A DNA stretch of 64,000 nt from Amia ocellicauda. Its lineage: Eukaryota > Chordata > Actinopteri > Amiiformes > Amiidae. Positions 23,361 through 33,997 of this stretch are shown here, in pieces; position 1 is the first letter of the stretch; every line of letters starts with the position of its first letter. Below the pieces are notes generated by a model, which was not told the origin of the DNA, did not search any database, and was given only the letters and a program-made list of their open reading frames with translations. Location: NCBI RefSeq assembly GCF_036373705.1, contig NC_089863.1, positions 35,987,227 through 36,051,226 on the forward strand, in the 5' to 3' direction. Made by a program: the position numbers and the translations under genes.

Positions 23361-23363
<3 letters not shown>
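22143..23363 (+). mobile_element. Tc1/mariner DD36E (Incomer-like) transposon, complete
   Basis: 1,221 bp bounded by inverted repeats that start CACTCACCTAAAGGATTATT (left) and end with its reverse complement (right), inside a TA tract. It encodes one uninterrupted transposase (22291-23331). Both ends and the catalytic triad are present. It is a plain DNA transposon that looks structurally complete. Confidence 0.9.
22291..23331 (+). CDS. Tc1/mariner transposase, DD36E type
   Basis: 346 residues. A cut-and-paste transposase that would bind its terminal repeats and cut next to TA sites in the nucleus. The N-terminal paired-like region has a helix-turn-helix (LSISQSAQLLGISRTTISRV, residues 23-42) and a second basic DNA-binding segment to about residue 130. 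The catalytic triad is D155 (AWSDESRF), D246 (FQQDNAPCH) and E283 (SPDLNPIEHLWD). Thirty-six residues separate D246 and E283, which fits the DD36E (Incomer) family rather than the common DD34E Tc1 group. The start chosen is the first ATG of the open frame, about 150 bp inside the left terminal repeat. No stop or frameshift interrupts it. Activity cannot be judged from sequence alone. A nearby copy (36244-37380) has lost D155. Confidence 0.9.
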   Translation: MGKKGDLSNFERGMVVGARRAGLSISQSAQLLGISRTTISRVYKEWCEKGKTSSMWQSCGRKCLVDARGQRRMGRLIQADRRATLTEITTRYNRGMQQSICEATTRTTLRRMGYNSRRPHRVPLISTTNRKKRLQFAQAHQNWTVEDWKNVAWSDESRFLLRHSDGRVRIWRKQNENMDPSCLVTTVQAGGGGVMVWGMFSWHTLGPLVPIGHRLNATAYLSIVSDHVHPFMTTMYPSSDGYFQQDNAPCHKGRIISNWFLEHDNEFTVLNWPPQSPDLNPIEHLWDVVEWELRALDVHPTNLHQLQDAILSIWANISKECFQHLVESMPCRIKAVLKAKGGQTQY

Positions 23364-23397
<34 letters not shown>

Positions 23398-23413
23398 CAT
23401 ACATGCATACATG
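23364..23413. repeat. (TA)n / (ATAC)n microsatellite
   Basis: This continues the TA target tract of the transposon and passes into ATAC units before the LTR piece. Confidence 0.85.
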
Positions 23414-23619
23414 CTAGAAAGTCATTACTATGTTATCTTAAAGGCTAACTAAGCAGAACATATATCATTATAGAACAGAGTCCATAGGTCTACACATGGT
23501 TTTAGGGAACAGGCACGTAGGTCATACCGTTTGACATTGTTTCCAAGGTTATCATCGTAAATAACAAACAGAAATCAAACTAGCTTCTGGCCTGACCTTC
23601 TAGCTTGACTCTATCTTTC
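23414..23619 (+). mobile_element. LTR piece, family of 10213-10640
   Basis: Matches the solo LTR family from AGAAAGTCATTACTATG to CTTGACTCTATCTTTC, where it meets the Gypsy element. It has the same inner breakpoint as the other pieces. Confidence 0.7.
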
Positions 23620-23800
23620 CGCCTTATATACTTGGTGAATAATTGAGGAAGTAGCACCAAGTGACCACATTAGGCTGCCTGAGGGTTTCTGGGGAGTGTA
23701 GTTGTCTAGGGTCGGTTTTCTTCCCTAGAGTGCAGACCTTGCAGCAGACCTGGCCTGACATGTCTGCCATGTATGACCCTGCCCCTTGGTTTGTCCCACA
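23620..23800 (-). repeat. 3' LTR portion of the Gypsy element
   Basis: Matches the start of the 5' LTR with a few substitutions. It directly follows a G-rich polypurine tract in element orientation. Confidence 0.75.
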
Positions 23801-26671
23801 TCCTCCCCCCCAGCTGCGACCCCATAGGTCGAGCGACAGCCGCAAAAAAGCATGCACCCGGGACAGCCCATCAACATTCCCCATGGCCTTCCCTGGCCTG
23901 TGCTGCAGGGTGAAATGAAAATGTTGGAGACTCAAAAACCACCTCATCACACGGGCATTCCTGTCTTTCGAACGATGCATCCAAGTGAGGGGGGCATGGT
24001 CAGTGATCAGGGTGAAGTGCCTGCCCAACAAATAGTATCGAAGACTGTCCAAAGCCCACTTCACTGCCAAACATTCTTCTTCAACTACCAAATAATTTAT
24101 TTCATTGGATTCCAACTTTCTGCTAAGGAACAACACCGGGTGTTCGTGATCACCCATTCTTTGGGACAAAACCACTCCGATCCCCACCTCAGAGGCGTCC
24201 GTCTGGACTATAAATTCTTTCTGAAAGTCAGGTACCATTAAAACGGGGTTGCGGCAGAGCGCCTCCTGTAGGCTCCGGAAAGCCCGGTTTGCTGTATCAC
24301 CCCATCTAACCATATTGGGTTCTGTAGCCTTAGTCATATCAGTCAGAGGGGCCGCTAAGGTAGCATAGTTGGGAATAAACCTCCGGTAATACCCAGTTAA
24401 CCCTAAAAATGCCCTAACCTGCTTTTTATTGACAGGCCTAGGCCAAGAGTTTATGGCTTCAACCTTGGATATTTGGGGTTTCACCATACCCCTCCCTACT
24501 GTATAGCCCAAGTATTTGGCCTCTTCCAACCCCAAATTGCATTTGGTTGGATTAGCCATCAGGCCTGCTGCATGTATTGAATCCAATACCGCTTGGAGCT
24601 GAGACAAATGTGATTCCCAATCTGGACTGTGAATGACCACATCATCTAAATATGCTGCCGCATACGTCCTGTGTGGTCTAAGTATGTGGTCCATCAACCT
24701 TTGAAAGGTGGCAGGAGCACCATGCAGGCCAAAGGGCATCACTGTGTAGTGAAACAGACCATCTGGGGTTGCAAAGGCTGTTTTTTCTTTGGCACCCGGG
24801 GTCAAGGGAATCTGCCAGTAGCCCTTGGCTAAGTCAATAGTTGAAATATAGCGAGCATTCCCAATATTCTCTAACAATTCATCTACTCGGGGCATTGGGT
24901 ATGCATCAAACTTTGAAATTTCATTAACCTTTCTAAAATCATTACAGAATCTCCAGGAGCCATCAGGTTTGGAAACCATGACTATAGGGCTGGACCACTC
25001 ACTGTGGGATTCTTCAATAACCCCTGCCTCCAGCATTTCCTTAACCTCATTTCTAATAGTGTTCCTGCGAGCTTCTGGTACCCTGTAAGGCCTCATATTT
25101 ACCTTCTTTCCTGGGAGAGACACAATGTTGTGAGAGACTAAATGGGTACGCCCCGGTATGCCTGAGAAAACTTCCCTATTACGTATTATCAAGTCGTTCA
25201 CCTCCTTCAACTGGTCAGGTGACAAGGCAGCTGCAATATTCACCTTCGGTGTCCCTAGTGGCTGAGGGGGGTAAGTCAACATCAACACTTCCCTGTCCTT
25301 CCAGGCTTTTATTAAGTTGACATGATATATTTGTTCTGGGGGTCGGCGGCCGGGTTGCTGAACCTTATAGTTCACTTCCCGTATTCGCTCTATAATCTCA
25401 TAAGGTCCCATCCACGTAGCCAGAAATTTACATTCTACAGTGGGAACCAACACCAACACCCTATCACCAGGCTGGAACACCCTCAGTGTAGCCTGACGAT
25501 TATAGGCGAATTGTTGGTGTTCCTGTGCCTGCCTTAGGTGCTCTCTCACAATGGGAGTGACTGTGGCTATTCTCTCTTGCATAGCATTGATGTGCTCGAC
25601 TACACTCCGGAAAGGAGTGGACTCGTGTTCCCACGTTTCACGGGCTATGTCTAATATCCCCCTGGGGTGCCTCCCATATAACAGTTCAAAAGGCGAAAAG
25701 CCCAGGGAAGCCTGTGGGACTTCCCTAATGGCAGACATCAAGTAGGGCAGCATGAATTCCCAATTTTTCCCATCCTTATCGATTACCTTTCTTAGCATGG
25801 ACTTCAGGGTCCTATTAAATCTCTCAACCAACCCATCTGTTTGTGGGTGGTAGACTGATGTTCTCAACTGCTTAACCTGCAACAATTTACACAGATCGGT
25901 CATAACCTTAGACATAAAGGGTGTGCCCTGATCTGTTAATATCTCCCTCGGTATCCCCACCCTACTACACATCAACATTAGCTCTTTTGCAATACCTTTT
26001 GAAGCCATGGTCCGCAGTGGAATGGCTTCTGGGTACCTGGTGGCATAATCCAAAATAACCAGTATATACTGATGCCCTCTGGCTGATTTTGGGAGAGGTC
26101 CCACCACATCCATAGCTATCCTAGCAAAGGGGGTCTCTATGATGGGCAAAGGGACCAGTGGGCTTCTGAAGGCTGGTTTAGGAGCATGTAGTTGACATTC
26201 AGGACATGAGCTACAATGTTCTGTCACGTCTGCATGTACGCCTGGCCAGTAAAACCTCCTCAGGAGTCTATCCTTGGTTTTGTCCATCCCCAGATGTCCC
26301 CCCAGGATATGCCCATGTGCCAGACTGAGAACTGTTCGTCTGAATGGGGTGGGAACTAGCAATTGCTCCACAATGTCCACCCCTATCTTATTTACACGGT
26401 ACAATAGGTCATTTTTTACCATAAAATAAGGATAAGCTGTTGGCGGGTCTGCAGTAGTCATAGGGGTCCCATTTACTACCTTCACATTTTCTTTAGCATA
26501 GTGTAGAGTGAGATCTCGCACCTGTGCGCTGCCAAAATCAGTGGGGAGTCCCTCTAACACTGACACTTCTACATTGTCAGCTTCAGGGGTCTCTATGAAT
26601 GGATTCTCACCCACCCTGCTAGTGCTGGGTTCCTCACCCTCCATAGGGTCATCTACGTCACTACATTCCAC
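23801..26671 (-). mobile_element. Gypsy pol region: integrase, then reverse transcriptase and RNase H
   Basis: A single long frame. The integrase zinc-binding HHCC region (HLGMDKTKDR, CSSCPEC) and the DDE core (MDVVGPLPKS, LTDQGTPF, PQTDGLVERFNR) lie in the first third. The reverse transcriptase (FRKVNEISKFDAYPMPRVD, AAYLDDVVIH) and RNase H (VQTDASEVGIGVVLS) follow. This is the reverse of the usual Gypsy order and is the hallmark of the Gmr1-like group of deuterostomes. The stop lies at 23624, just inside the 3' LTR portion. A fossil part, described for classification only. Confidence 0.88.
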
Positions 26672-26686
26672 CCCTATGTTTTCAGT

Positions 26687-28140
26687 TTAATTTTCCCCAA
26701 CCAAAACCTTCACTGTCGACTCAACTGGAACCAGGTCTACTTTTAGCTCTAGTTGTGGGATCGAGGCAACTTCTGGCTTACAGTTTTCAGTGTGCATTTC
26801 CAATTTACTATGTTTTCTATCTAGTTTTCCAAAATTAGGAAAATATCGTCCCAGTATCACATCATATGGCATGTTGGGTACCACACCGACTTCGTAATCT
26901 AGTTTCCCGGCCTCTGTCTGTATGTTTACAAGGGCTGTGGGATAGGGGCGTGTGTCACCATGTGTGCATGTGATACTGAGCTCCTGATGTCTATCCAGCT
27001 TGTTGGTCGCTACTAATTTTTCTGTGACCAGTGTAACCATACTGCCAGAGTCGAGTAGAGCAGCCACTTCTTTCTCATCGACTATCACTGTACACATGTG
27101 TTTTGGATTAGGTACTCCGCCTATGAAAACATCCGTCCCAACAGGGCAGGCATAAAATACCGGTTTCTCTTTCCCCATATCACACACATTACATTGCATT
27201 GGTTCCTCTCTACCTGGGCAGTGGGCCGCAATATGTCCTACTTTGTCACAATTGTAGCAGACAATTGGTTGTGATGGTGACCCCCTATAACCCTTAGTCT
27301 CGGCTTTAGGCCCCACCTTTGCCCCCCCCAGTCTTGCTCTTTTCTTCCAGTCCAGCGCGTCATGTTTCCCAGAGTACTTTGGAACCATCTTACCCGGTCC
27401 GCTGGTTCGTCATGGCCTGGGGAACGAGTTTTTAACCTCCGGTACATGCTCTGCTGCTCCGGCTGTATAGAACCGCTCTACAATGGCCACCAAGGTGTCA
27501 GCGGACAGCACCTCATTCTGGCCAACCCAGCGTCGAACGTCCTTGGGCAAACAGCGTTGGTAGTTGTCAAGGACTATGGCCTCCACCACCTCGGCTGATG
27601 AATGGACCTCTGGCTGTAGCCATTTCCTGGCCAGATGGATCAGATCAAACATCTGCGTTCGGATTGGTTGTCCTGGTTGGTAGGCCCACTGCTGAAACCG
27701 ATGTGCCCTCACTGCGGTGGTCACGCCCAATCGGGTCATTATCTCCGCTTTCAATTTATCATAGTCCTGGGCGTCCTTCAGCTCCAGATCAAAGTACGCT
27801 TTCTGTGCATCCCCTGCCAGATAAGGTGCCACAAGCCCTGCCCAGGAATCTTTTGGCCATCCCTCTCTCTGCTGTCCTCTCAAAGGTCATAAGGAAGGCC
27901 TCAACATCGTCCTGTTTTGTCATTTTCTGCAGAAAGTGATTGGTGCGGGGAGTGGAATGGGTTGCAGCCCCCTGTGGCCCAATCCTGGTTGCAAGTGCTT
28001 CAACACTCTCTTTCAGCTCTTTAGTCACCTTTTCCTGCTCTTCTCTAAACATTTTATTTGTATCATGCTGGACCTGTAGTGCTTCCTGATGCATCCGCAT
28101 AGCATCCTGGTGAGCCACCTGCTGCACCCTGGTCGCTTCC
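26687..28140 (-). mobile_element. Gypsy gag and protease region
   Basis: The gag part is rich in Gln and Glu near its start, with a capsid-like stretch (AYFDLELKDAQDYDKLKAEI) and a CYNCDKVGHIAAHCP zinc knuckle. The protease follows with LLDSGSMVTLV. The region is spread over more than one frame, so it is broken as it stands, or partly relies on the frameshifting common in such elements. Confidence 0.75.
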
Positions 28141-28239
28141 TGTTGGGCTATTACAGCCTGTAGTTTTTTTTTTTTTGGATAAAAAAATTCACTCAGCCAG
28201 TCTGGGTTTCATGAGGTGCTGCCCGCATTCTACACCAAA

Positions 28240-28739
28240 TGTGACAAAACGCCTTGGCTGTACACATGTGCGGGTCTTCTCTGTGATCTTCTTAGGAGTA
28301 AAAACCAGTCATGACCCAGGGAGGAGGTTGCAAATACAGGGCTGTGCCTGTATGTTTACTTCAAACAAAACAAATCTGAAAACAAAACCTAACTCACACT
28401 GGAGTTGTAACTAATCTTACATAATCATTCTATTTTAAACAAAGTCTGGAATAAATAAGTCTTGGCTTTCTCCTTATGAGCTACCTCTGTTTTCCAGATA
28501 ACTCACCCTATTGTCTCTCACTTCTCTCTCTCTCAGGCCCGCCTTATATACCTGGTGAATAATTGAGGAAGTAACACCAAGTGACCACATTAGGTGCTAG
28601 AATGGCTGCCTGAGGGTTTCTGGGGAGTGTAGTTGCCTAGGGTCGGTATTCTACCCTAGAGTACACACCTTGCAGCAGACCTGGCCTGACATATCTGCCA
28701 TGTATGACCCTGCCCCTTGGTTTGTCACAATACATACAT
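28240..28739 (-). repeat. 5' LTR of the Gypsy element
   Basis: 500 bp, TGTGACAAACC... to ...TTTTGTCACA in element orientation. Its first roughly 190 bp match 23620-23800. A CCTTATATA string near 28550 is a candidate TATA box. Confidence 0.8.
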
Positions 28740-29359
28740 ACATACATATACACGGAAAATAAATAATAGAATTATGAATCACAATAAGATGTAATGAAGT
28801 ACAGAAAAAGAAAATGTAATAAAATGTGATCTTTAATACATACAAATAAAGAAAATAGGTATACCATTTCCAGATTCCTTTTTTGAAATACAATGACATG
28901 CATTACAAACGAGTATTTACATTATATTTACAGCCGGTGCTCGTGTGTCACTGTGTCCCTCAGGCTGTGGTTGGCGCTGACATATTGGGCAGAATGTGTC
29001 CCTTATTTTGGGCTAAAGCTTTCTGTGGAGGGGAACGTGGATCATTTTGTACCATTTTTGGGAGGATCTGCCTTGTTGGGGCAGAGCTGTGATCCAGGTG
29101 AACAGCAGATCGGGCATAGGTGGGCATGTGGGCAGAGGAGTAGGAAGGCCGGTCAAGCAAATAAGCTTGCTAAGGTACACAGCAGCAGCAAGCAGCCCCC
29201 ACATCCAGCCAGCCAGCCAGTCTGGCTAGCAGTGACTGAGTGGTTGACAGACGGCAAGCAACGGAATGTTCATGCTCTGTGATGTCATAGCAGTCAGCTG
29301 AGAGAGGCTTGTGATGTCATCGCTGAGCTGGCTGGCTGGCTGGCTGGCTGGCTGTGTGT

Positions 29360-29393
<34 letters not shown>

Positions 29394-29409
29394 CTGTTTG
29401 TGTTTGTCA

Positions 29410-29476
<67 letters not shown>

Positions 29477-29534
29477 TCAATTCAATTCATTTGTATTGTC
29501 AAAGCAATTGGACATACATACATACATACATACA
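28740..29534 (-). repeat. Composite repeat R, copy 4
   Basis: ATAC tract, 3' UTR-like segment with ATCACAATAAGATGTAATGA (28775-28880), short ORF2-like piece (28935-28995), R body (about 29000-29330), (TG)n, (CTGT)n, (CT)n, then the tail AATTCATTTGTATTGTCAAA. It has the same orientation and module order as copy 3 but a shorter ORF2-like part. Confidence 0.78.
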
Positions 29535-29808
29535 TGCTAGAAAATCATTACTATGTTATCTTAAAGGCTAACTAAGCAGAACATATTTCATTATAGAACA
29601 GAGTTCATAGATCTACACATGGTTTTAAGGAACAGGCACGTAGGTCATACCGTTTGACATTGTCTCCAAGGTTCTCATCGTAAATAACAAACAGAAATCA
29701 AACTACCTTATGGCCTCCTGACCTTCTAGCTTGACCTTATCTTTCTTAAGTATACAAGAGAGAAAAACAGGTTTGAGAAAATCATTTCTAACTTTCCTTC
29801 CATACAAT
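29535..29808 (+). mobile_element. LTR piece, family of 10213-10640
   Basis: About 274 bp from GCTAGAAAATCATTACTATG to CTTTCCTTCCATAC, between TATG/ATAC tracts. It separates R copies 4 and 5, giving a tandem R-LTR-R arrangement. Confidence 0.72.
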
Positions 29809-30230
29809 AATACATACATACATACATACATACGGAAAATAAATAATAGAATTATGAATCTCAATATAATGTAATGAAGTACAGAAAAAGAAAATGTAAT
29901 AAAATGTGATCTTTAATACATTCAAATAAAGAAAATAGGTTTACTATTTCCAGATTCCTTTTTGAAATACAATGACATGCATTACAAACGAGGCTTAGGT
30001 GGGCATTTGGGCATAGGAGTAGGAAGGCCGGTCAGGCAAATTAGCTTGCTAAGATACGCAGCAGCAGCAAGCAGCCCCCCTATCCAGCCAGCCAGCCAGT
30101 CTGGCTGGCAGTGACTGAGTGGTTGACAGACGGCAAGCAACGGAATGTACGTGCTCTGTGATGTCATAGCAGTCAGCTGAGAGAGGCTCGTGATGTCATG
30201 GCTGAGCTGGCTGGCTGTCTGGCTGGCTGG

Positions 30231-30281
<51 letters not shown>

Positions 30282-30302
30282 TGTGTCTGTCTGTCTGTCT
30301 GT
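29809..30302 (-). repeat. Composite repeat R, copy 5
   Basis: ATAC tract, 3' UTR-like segment, a shortened R body (about 29990-30225), a long (TG)n run and (CTGT)n, then it stops exactly where the 3' tail of the LINE begins. Confidence 0.75.
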
Positions 30303-30558
30303 CAATTCATTTCAATTCAATTCAAAGGTGCTTTATTGGCATGATCTATCACAATATTGCCAAAGCAGATACAAATGTTCTATCAATCAAGACAAAACAT
30401 TGCAATACAAGATTCAGTGGAACAAATATAGTACACATTGAAATAAAATTAAGTAGGATATAAACCATATTTGTTGTTTGTATCAAAATTTGTGTCATGA
30501 CATCAGAAAAATCACTGTTTTTATTTTGTTTTGCAAATGGAGTGCCACAGGCTGGTGT

Positions 30559-33500
30559 CTACACACTGTCTCGCAGGCTGTGGCAGGTGGATACATATTG
30601 CGCTGCTAAGAAGGCAGTGCGCTCCTCCTCTCCCAGCAGGACGGGGAGTTTGCAGCAATCGGGGATCATGCTGAACTCAGGGATATGCATTTTTAATATT
30701 TTAAAGTATGTCTCCCTGATTTTTGTGTATTTAGGGCAGGACAGCAGGAAATGCGCCTGTGTTTCGACCTCCCCTAGGTCACACTGGCTGCACAGCCGCT
30801 CTTCTCTGGCGACCCAGAATTTTCTGTAGCGGCCTTTTTCAATGGCGAGGCTGTGGTCACTGAGCCTGTATTTAGTTAGATTTTGTCTCTCTTTTATATT
30901 TTGGATTTTTAAGTATTCAGCCAATGTAATGTTTCTATTCAGGGCCCGGTAGCATTCCAATTTGTTTTGTAATTCTAATTCGTGTCTCTAATCTTTTGTG
31001 TATTTGCTTTTCAGGTACATGTCAATTTTCCCAATTGTAGTTGTTTTGGTCATTGTGTGTTCGGGCTCTGTGAGCCTCAGAGCCGTGGGGGCGTTTCTGT
31101 GTACGTGTAAGATGTTTTTATTAAATTCTAGGTGGAATATTTCCATGGGGCTTTTGTCCCAATTGCTGTTATTGAGGTTCATGAGGGGACCCCACACTTC
31201 GCTCCCATATAGCAGGATTGGTTGGATGATGGAGTTTAATATTTTAATCCAAATAGTTATTGGTATTGTTGTTTTCCCAAATTGTGTCTTTATGGCATAA
31301 AATGCCCGGCGTGCCTTGTCTTTTAATGCGTTTATAGCCAGGCTGAAGCTCCCTGACGCACTGATGGTCAGGCCAAGGTAGTTGTATCTGGTGCAGTGCT
31401 CTAATCCAGTGCTGCCCAGAGTGAAGCGGTACCTGTTTCCCTGAGATGGGGCTTTTTTCTGGAAAACCATAACTCTGGTCTTGTCCAGATTGACTGCCAG
31501 GGCCCATTTCTGACAGTACTGCTCTAGCAGCGCCAGGTTCTGCTGAAGCCCCTGCTCTGTGGGCGACAGCAGCACCAGGTCGTCTGCGTAGAGCAGGAAC
31601 TTGATCTCTGTGTCATGGAGAGTTAGGCTGCGGGCGTCAGACTGCTCCAACACTGTGGCCAACTCGATGATGTAGATGTTGAACAGTGTTGGACTCAGAC
31701 TGCAGCCCTGTCTCACTCCCCGCCCCTGAGTGAAGAACTCTGTTCTTGAGTTGCCAATTTGAACTCCGCATTTGTTTTCAGAATACATTGATTTAATGAT
31801 GTCATAAACTTTACCCCCTACACCACTCTGTAGAAGTTTATAAAATAATCCCTTGTGCCAGATTGAGTCAAATGCCTTTCTAAAGTCTACAAAACAGGCA
31901 AATATTTTTCCTTTATTGTTTTGGGTATATTTATTTATGAGGGTGTGTAGAGTGTAAATATGATCGGTTGTGCGGTGTTTTGGTAGGAAGCCAATCTGAC
32001 TCTTATTCAGGACACTGTGCTTGGTAAGGAAGGCCAGTATCTGGGCGTTGATGATACTGCAGAACACCTTCCCCAGGTTACTGCTCACACAGCTGCCCCA
32101 GTAGTTATTGGGGTCTAATTTGTCTCCACTTTTAAAAATCGGGGTGATCAATCCTTGATTCCCGACCTCAGGGAAACACCCGGCTCTCAGCACCAGGTTA
32201 AAGAGTTTGAGCAGAGCCTCCTGCAGCTGCGGGCTGCTGTGCTTCAGCATCTCAGGGCTGATGCTGTCGGGGCCGCTGGCTTTCCTGGGTTTGAGGATTT
32301 TGAGTTGATGTTTTAGTTCCTGTATTGTAAATGGGTTATCTAAGGGATTTTGGTTATTCTTAATGATTTCTTCCAATTTATTTAGGTTTTTTAATATTTT
32401 AACCTGTTCTGGCTTTGGATTGTTTTCAACATTTTGGTAAAGTTTTTCAAAGTGTGTTTTCCAGATTTCTCCATTTTGAATTGGTATTTCATTTTTTGTT
32501 TTTGGGGTATTTATTCTGCCCATATAGTGGTCTTTTTTCTTACTGAGGAGTTGCTTGTAGTGCCGCAGGGCCTGGCAGTAGCTGAGGCGAGCCTCCTGGT
32601 TGTCGGGCTCTCTGTGTTTAGTGTTGGAGAGATGTCTCAGGTGTTTCCTAGAAGTTTCACACTCCTGGTCACACCACTGTTCTTTTTTTCTTTTAGACGA
32701 TTTCATATTTTGGTTTTTAATTGTTTTAATGTTTGATTTTAAAGCCAGTCTCTCAAATATTTCATTCAGTGTTTTGGTGGCTGAGTTTATTCCGTTTTGG
32801 TTTATTTGATAGTGTGAGGATTGATATCTGTCTAACATGTTTTCAATCTCATCACTATTCAGGGCTCTTGTGTAGTTCTCTGTGCTGGGCTCTGACCATC
32901 TCTAACTGGGTGGCAGGGAGACCAGTTTTGTGGGAAGTTTGGCTCTGACTTGTGGCTGCGCTGATCTTTTTAGGTAAAGTGTTATTTGGCTGTGGTCTGA
33001 TAGTGGAGATTGTTGTCTGACTATAAACGCATTGTTGGCTTGTGGGTCCAGGTCAGTTATGTCCACCACACTGCTGCCCAGAGCCGAGCAGTATGTGAAT
33101 CTCCCCAGAGAGTACCCCCTGGTCCTGCCATTGATGATATATAGACCCAGGCTTTTACATAGGCGCACTACCTGCTTCCTGCTCTTGTTTACCACGCTGT
33201 CGTGGCTGTGTCAGTGTGGAGGTGTGTGTGTGGCACAGCGGGGAGTCTCCGAACAGGTGTGTGTTCCCCTCTGTATTGATGTAGTCCATCTCTCTGCCAG
33301 TCCTGGCATTGAGATCGCCACACAGCAGTACAGAGCCCAGGGTCTGGAAGTGGCAGATTTCGTTTTGAAGCTCATGAAAGCCTTCCTCATTATAGTAGGG
33401 GGAGTCTGCGGGTGGCATATAAATTGCACATAGGTATATATCTGTGTTATTTTGTAGGGTGTCTTTTCTGATTTTCATCCACAGGTGTGTGTCTCCTCTC

Positions 33501-33786
33501 TGTACTGGGCATAGGGCTGCTCGGAGCTCCTCCCTGTACCACACGATAATCCCCCACGAGGCCCTGCCACACCTGACTTTGGGTTTTTTATAGGAGGGCA
33601 CAATCAGCTCCCTGTATCCATTGTATCCATCCAGTGTATAGACATATCTGCACAGCACCAAGTCTCTACAAGAATGAAAACATCTGAACTATTTACAGTG
33701 TTGATCAGTTCAGGGCCTGTGCTCTTCATTCCAAAAGTTGAGGAGCGTAAACCCTGCATATTCCAACTGCTTATTTTAAAGGACAT
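30559..33786 (-). pseudogene. LINE ORF2: endonuclease and reverse transcriptase, broken
   Basis: The N-terminal apurinic-type endonuclease starts MSFKISSWNMQGLRSS (33786) and shows LLCGDLNARTG (about 33310) and LSDHSQITLYL (about 33005), spread over three frames with shifts near 33660 and 33200. The main reverse transcriptase frame, 30988-32838 (616 codons), has ASGPDSISPEMLKHS, ACFVDFRKAFDSIWH, GVRQGCSLSPTLFNIYI, the catalytic YADDLVLLS box and a thumb with GSEVWGPL. The C-terminal frame (30559-30960) has a CSQCDLGEVETQAHFLLSCP zinc-knuckle-like motif. At least four frame breaks make it non-functional. In intact relatives this protein nicks the target DNA and copies the LINE RNA into it. Confidence 0.85.
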
Positions 33787-33997
33787 GTTAATATATTTTA
33801 TTATACTTGTCTCTTCTACATAAGAAAGTTTAATTTGTGGTCTACAACTGATATTATATTACTATTAATAATTATATATGGATATACATAATAATCACTC
33901 AAAGATTTTATCTTTGCATCAAAATATCAGAATAATTAAATCACATTTTTTCTTACTCTCCATCTCCACAACCATATATATGTGTGTTGAGGCTCAG

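Larger units (their letters stand above)
23620..28739 (-). mobile_element. Gypsy LTR retrotransposon, Gmr1-like domain order
   Basis: An LTR fossil on the minus strand. Parts in transcription order: 5' LTR 28739-28240 (500 bp, TG...CA), primer-site region, gag (about 28140-27400) with a CCHC zinc knuckle near 27255, aspartic protease with the LLDSGS motif (about 27060), a long pol frame (26671-23624) with integrase before reverse transcriptase and RNase H, a G-rich polypurine tract near 23805, and part of the 3' LTR (23800-23620). The surviving LTR parts are very similar, which suggests a fairly young insertion. It is not whole: the right-hand LTR is incomplete and there are about one or two breaks in the coding part. 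It is flanked by an LTR piece of another family on one side and repeat R on the other. Confidence 0.88.

Noticed and set aside
23661-24241. Plus-strand frames opposite the Gypsy element
   Set aside because: Antisense shadows of the LTR and pol region, without known domains.
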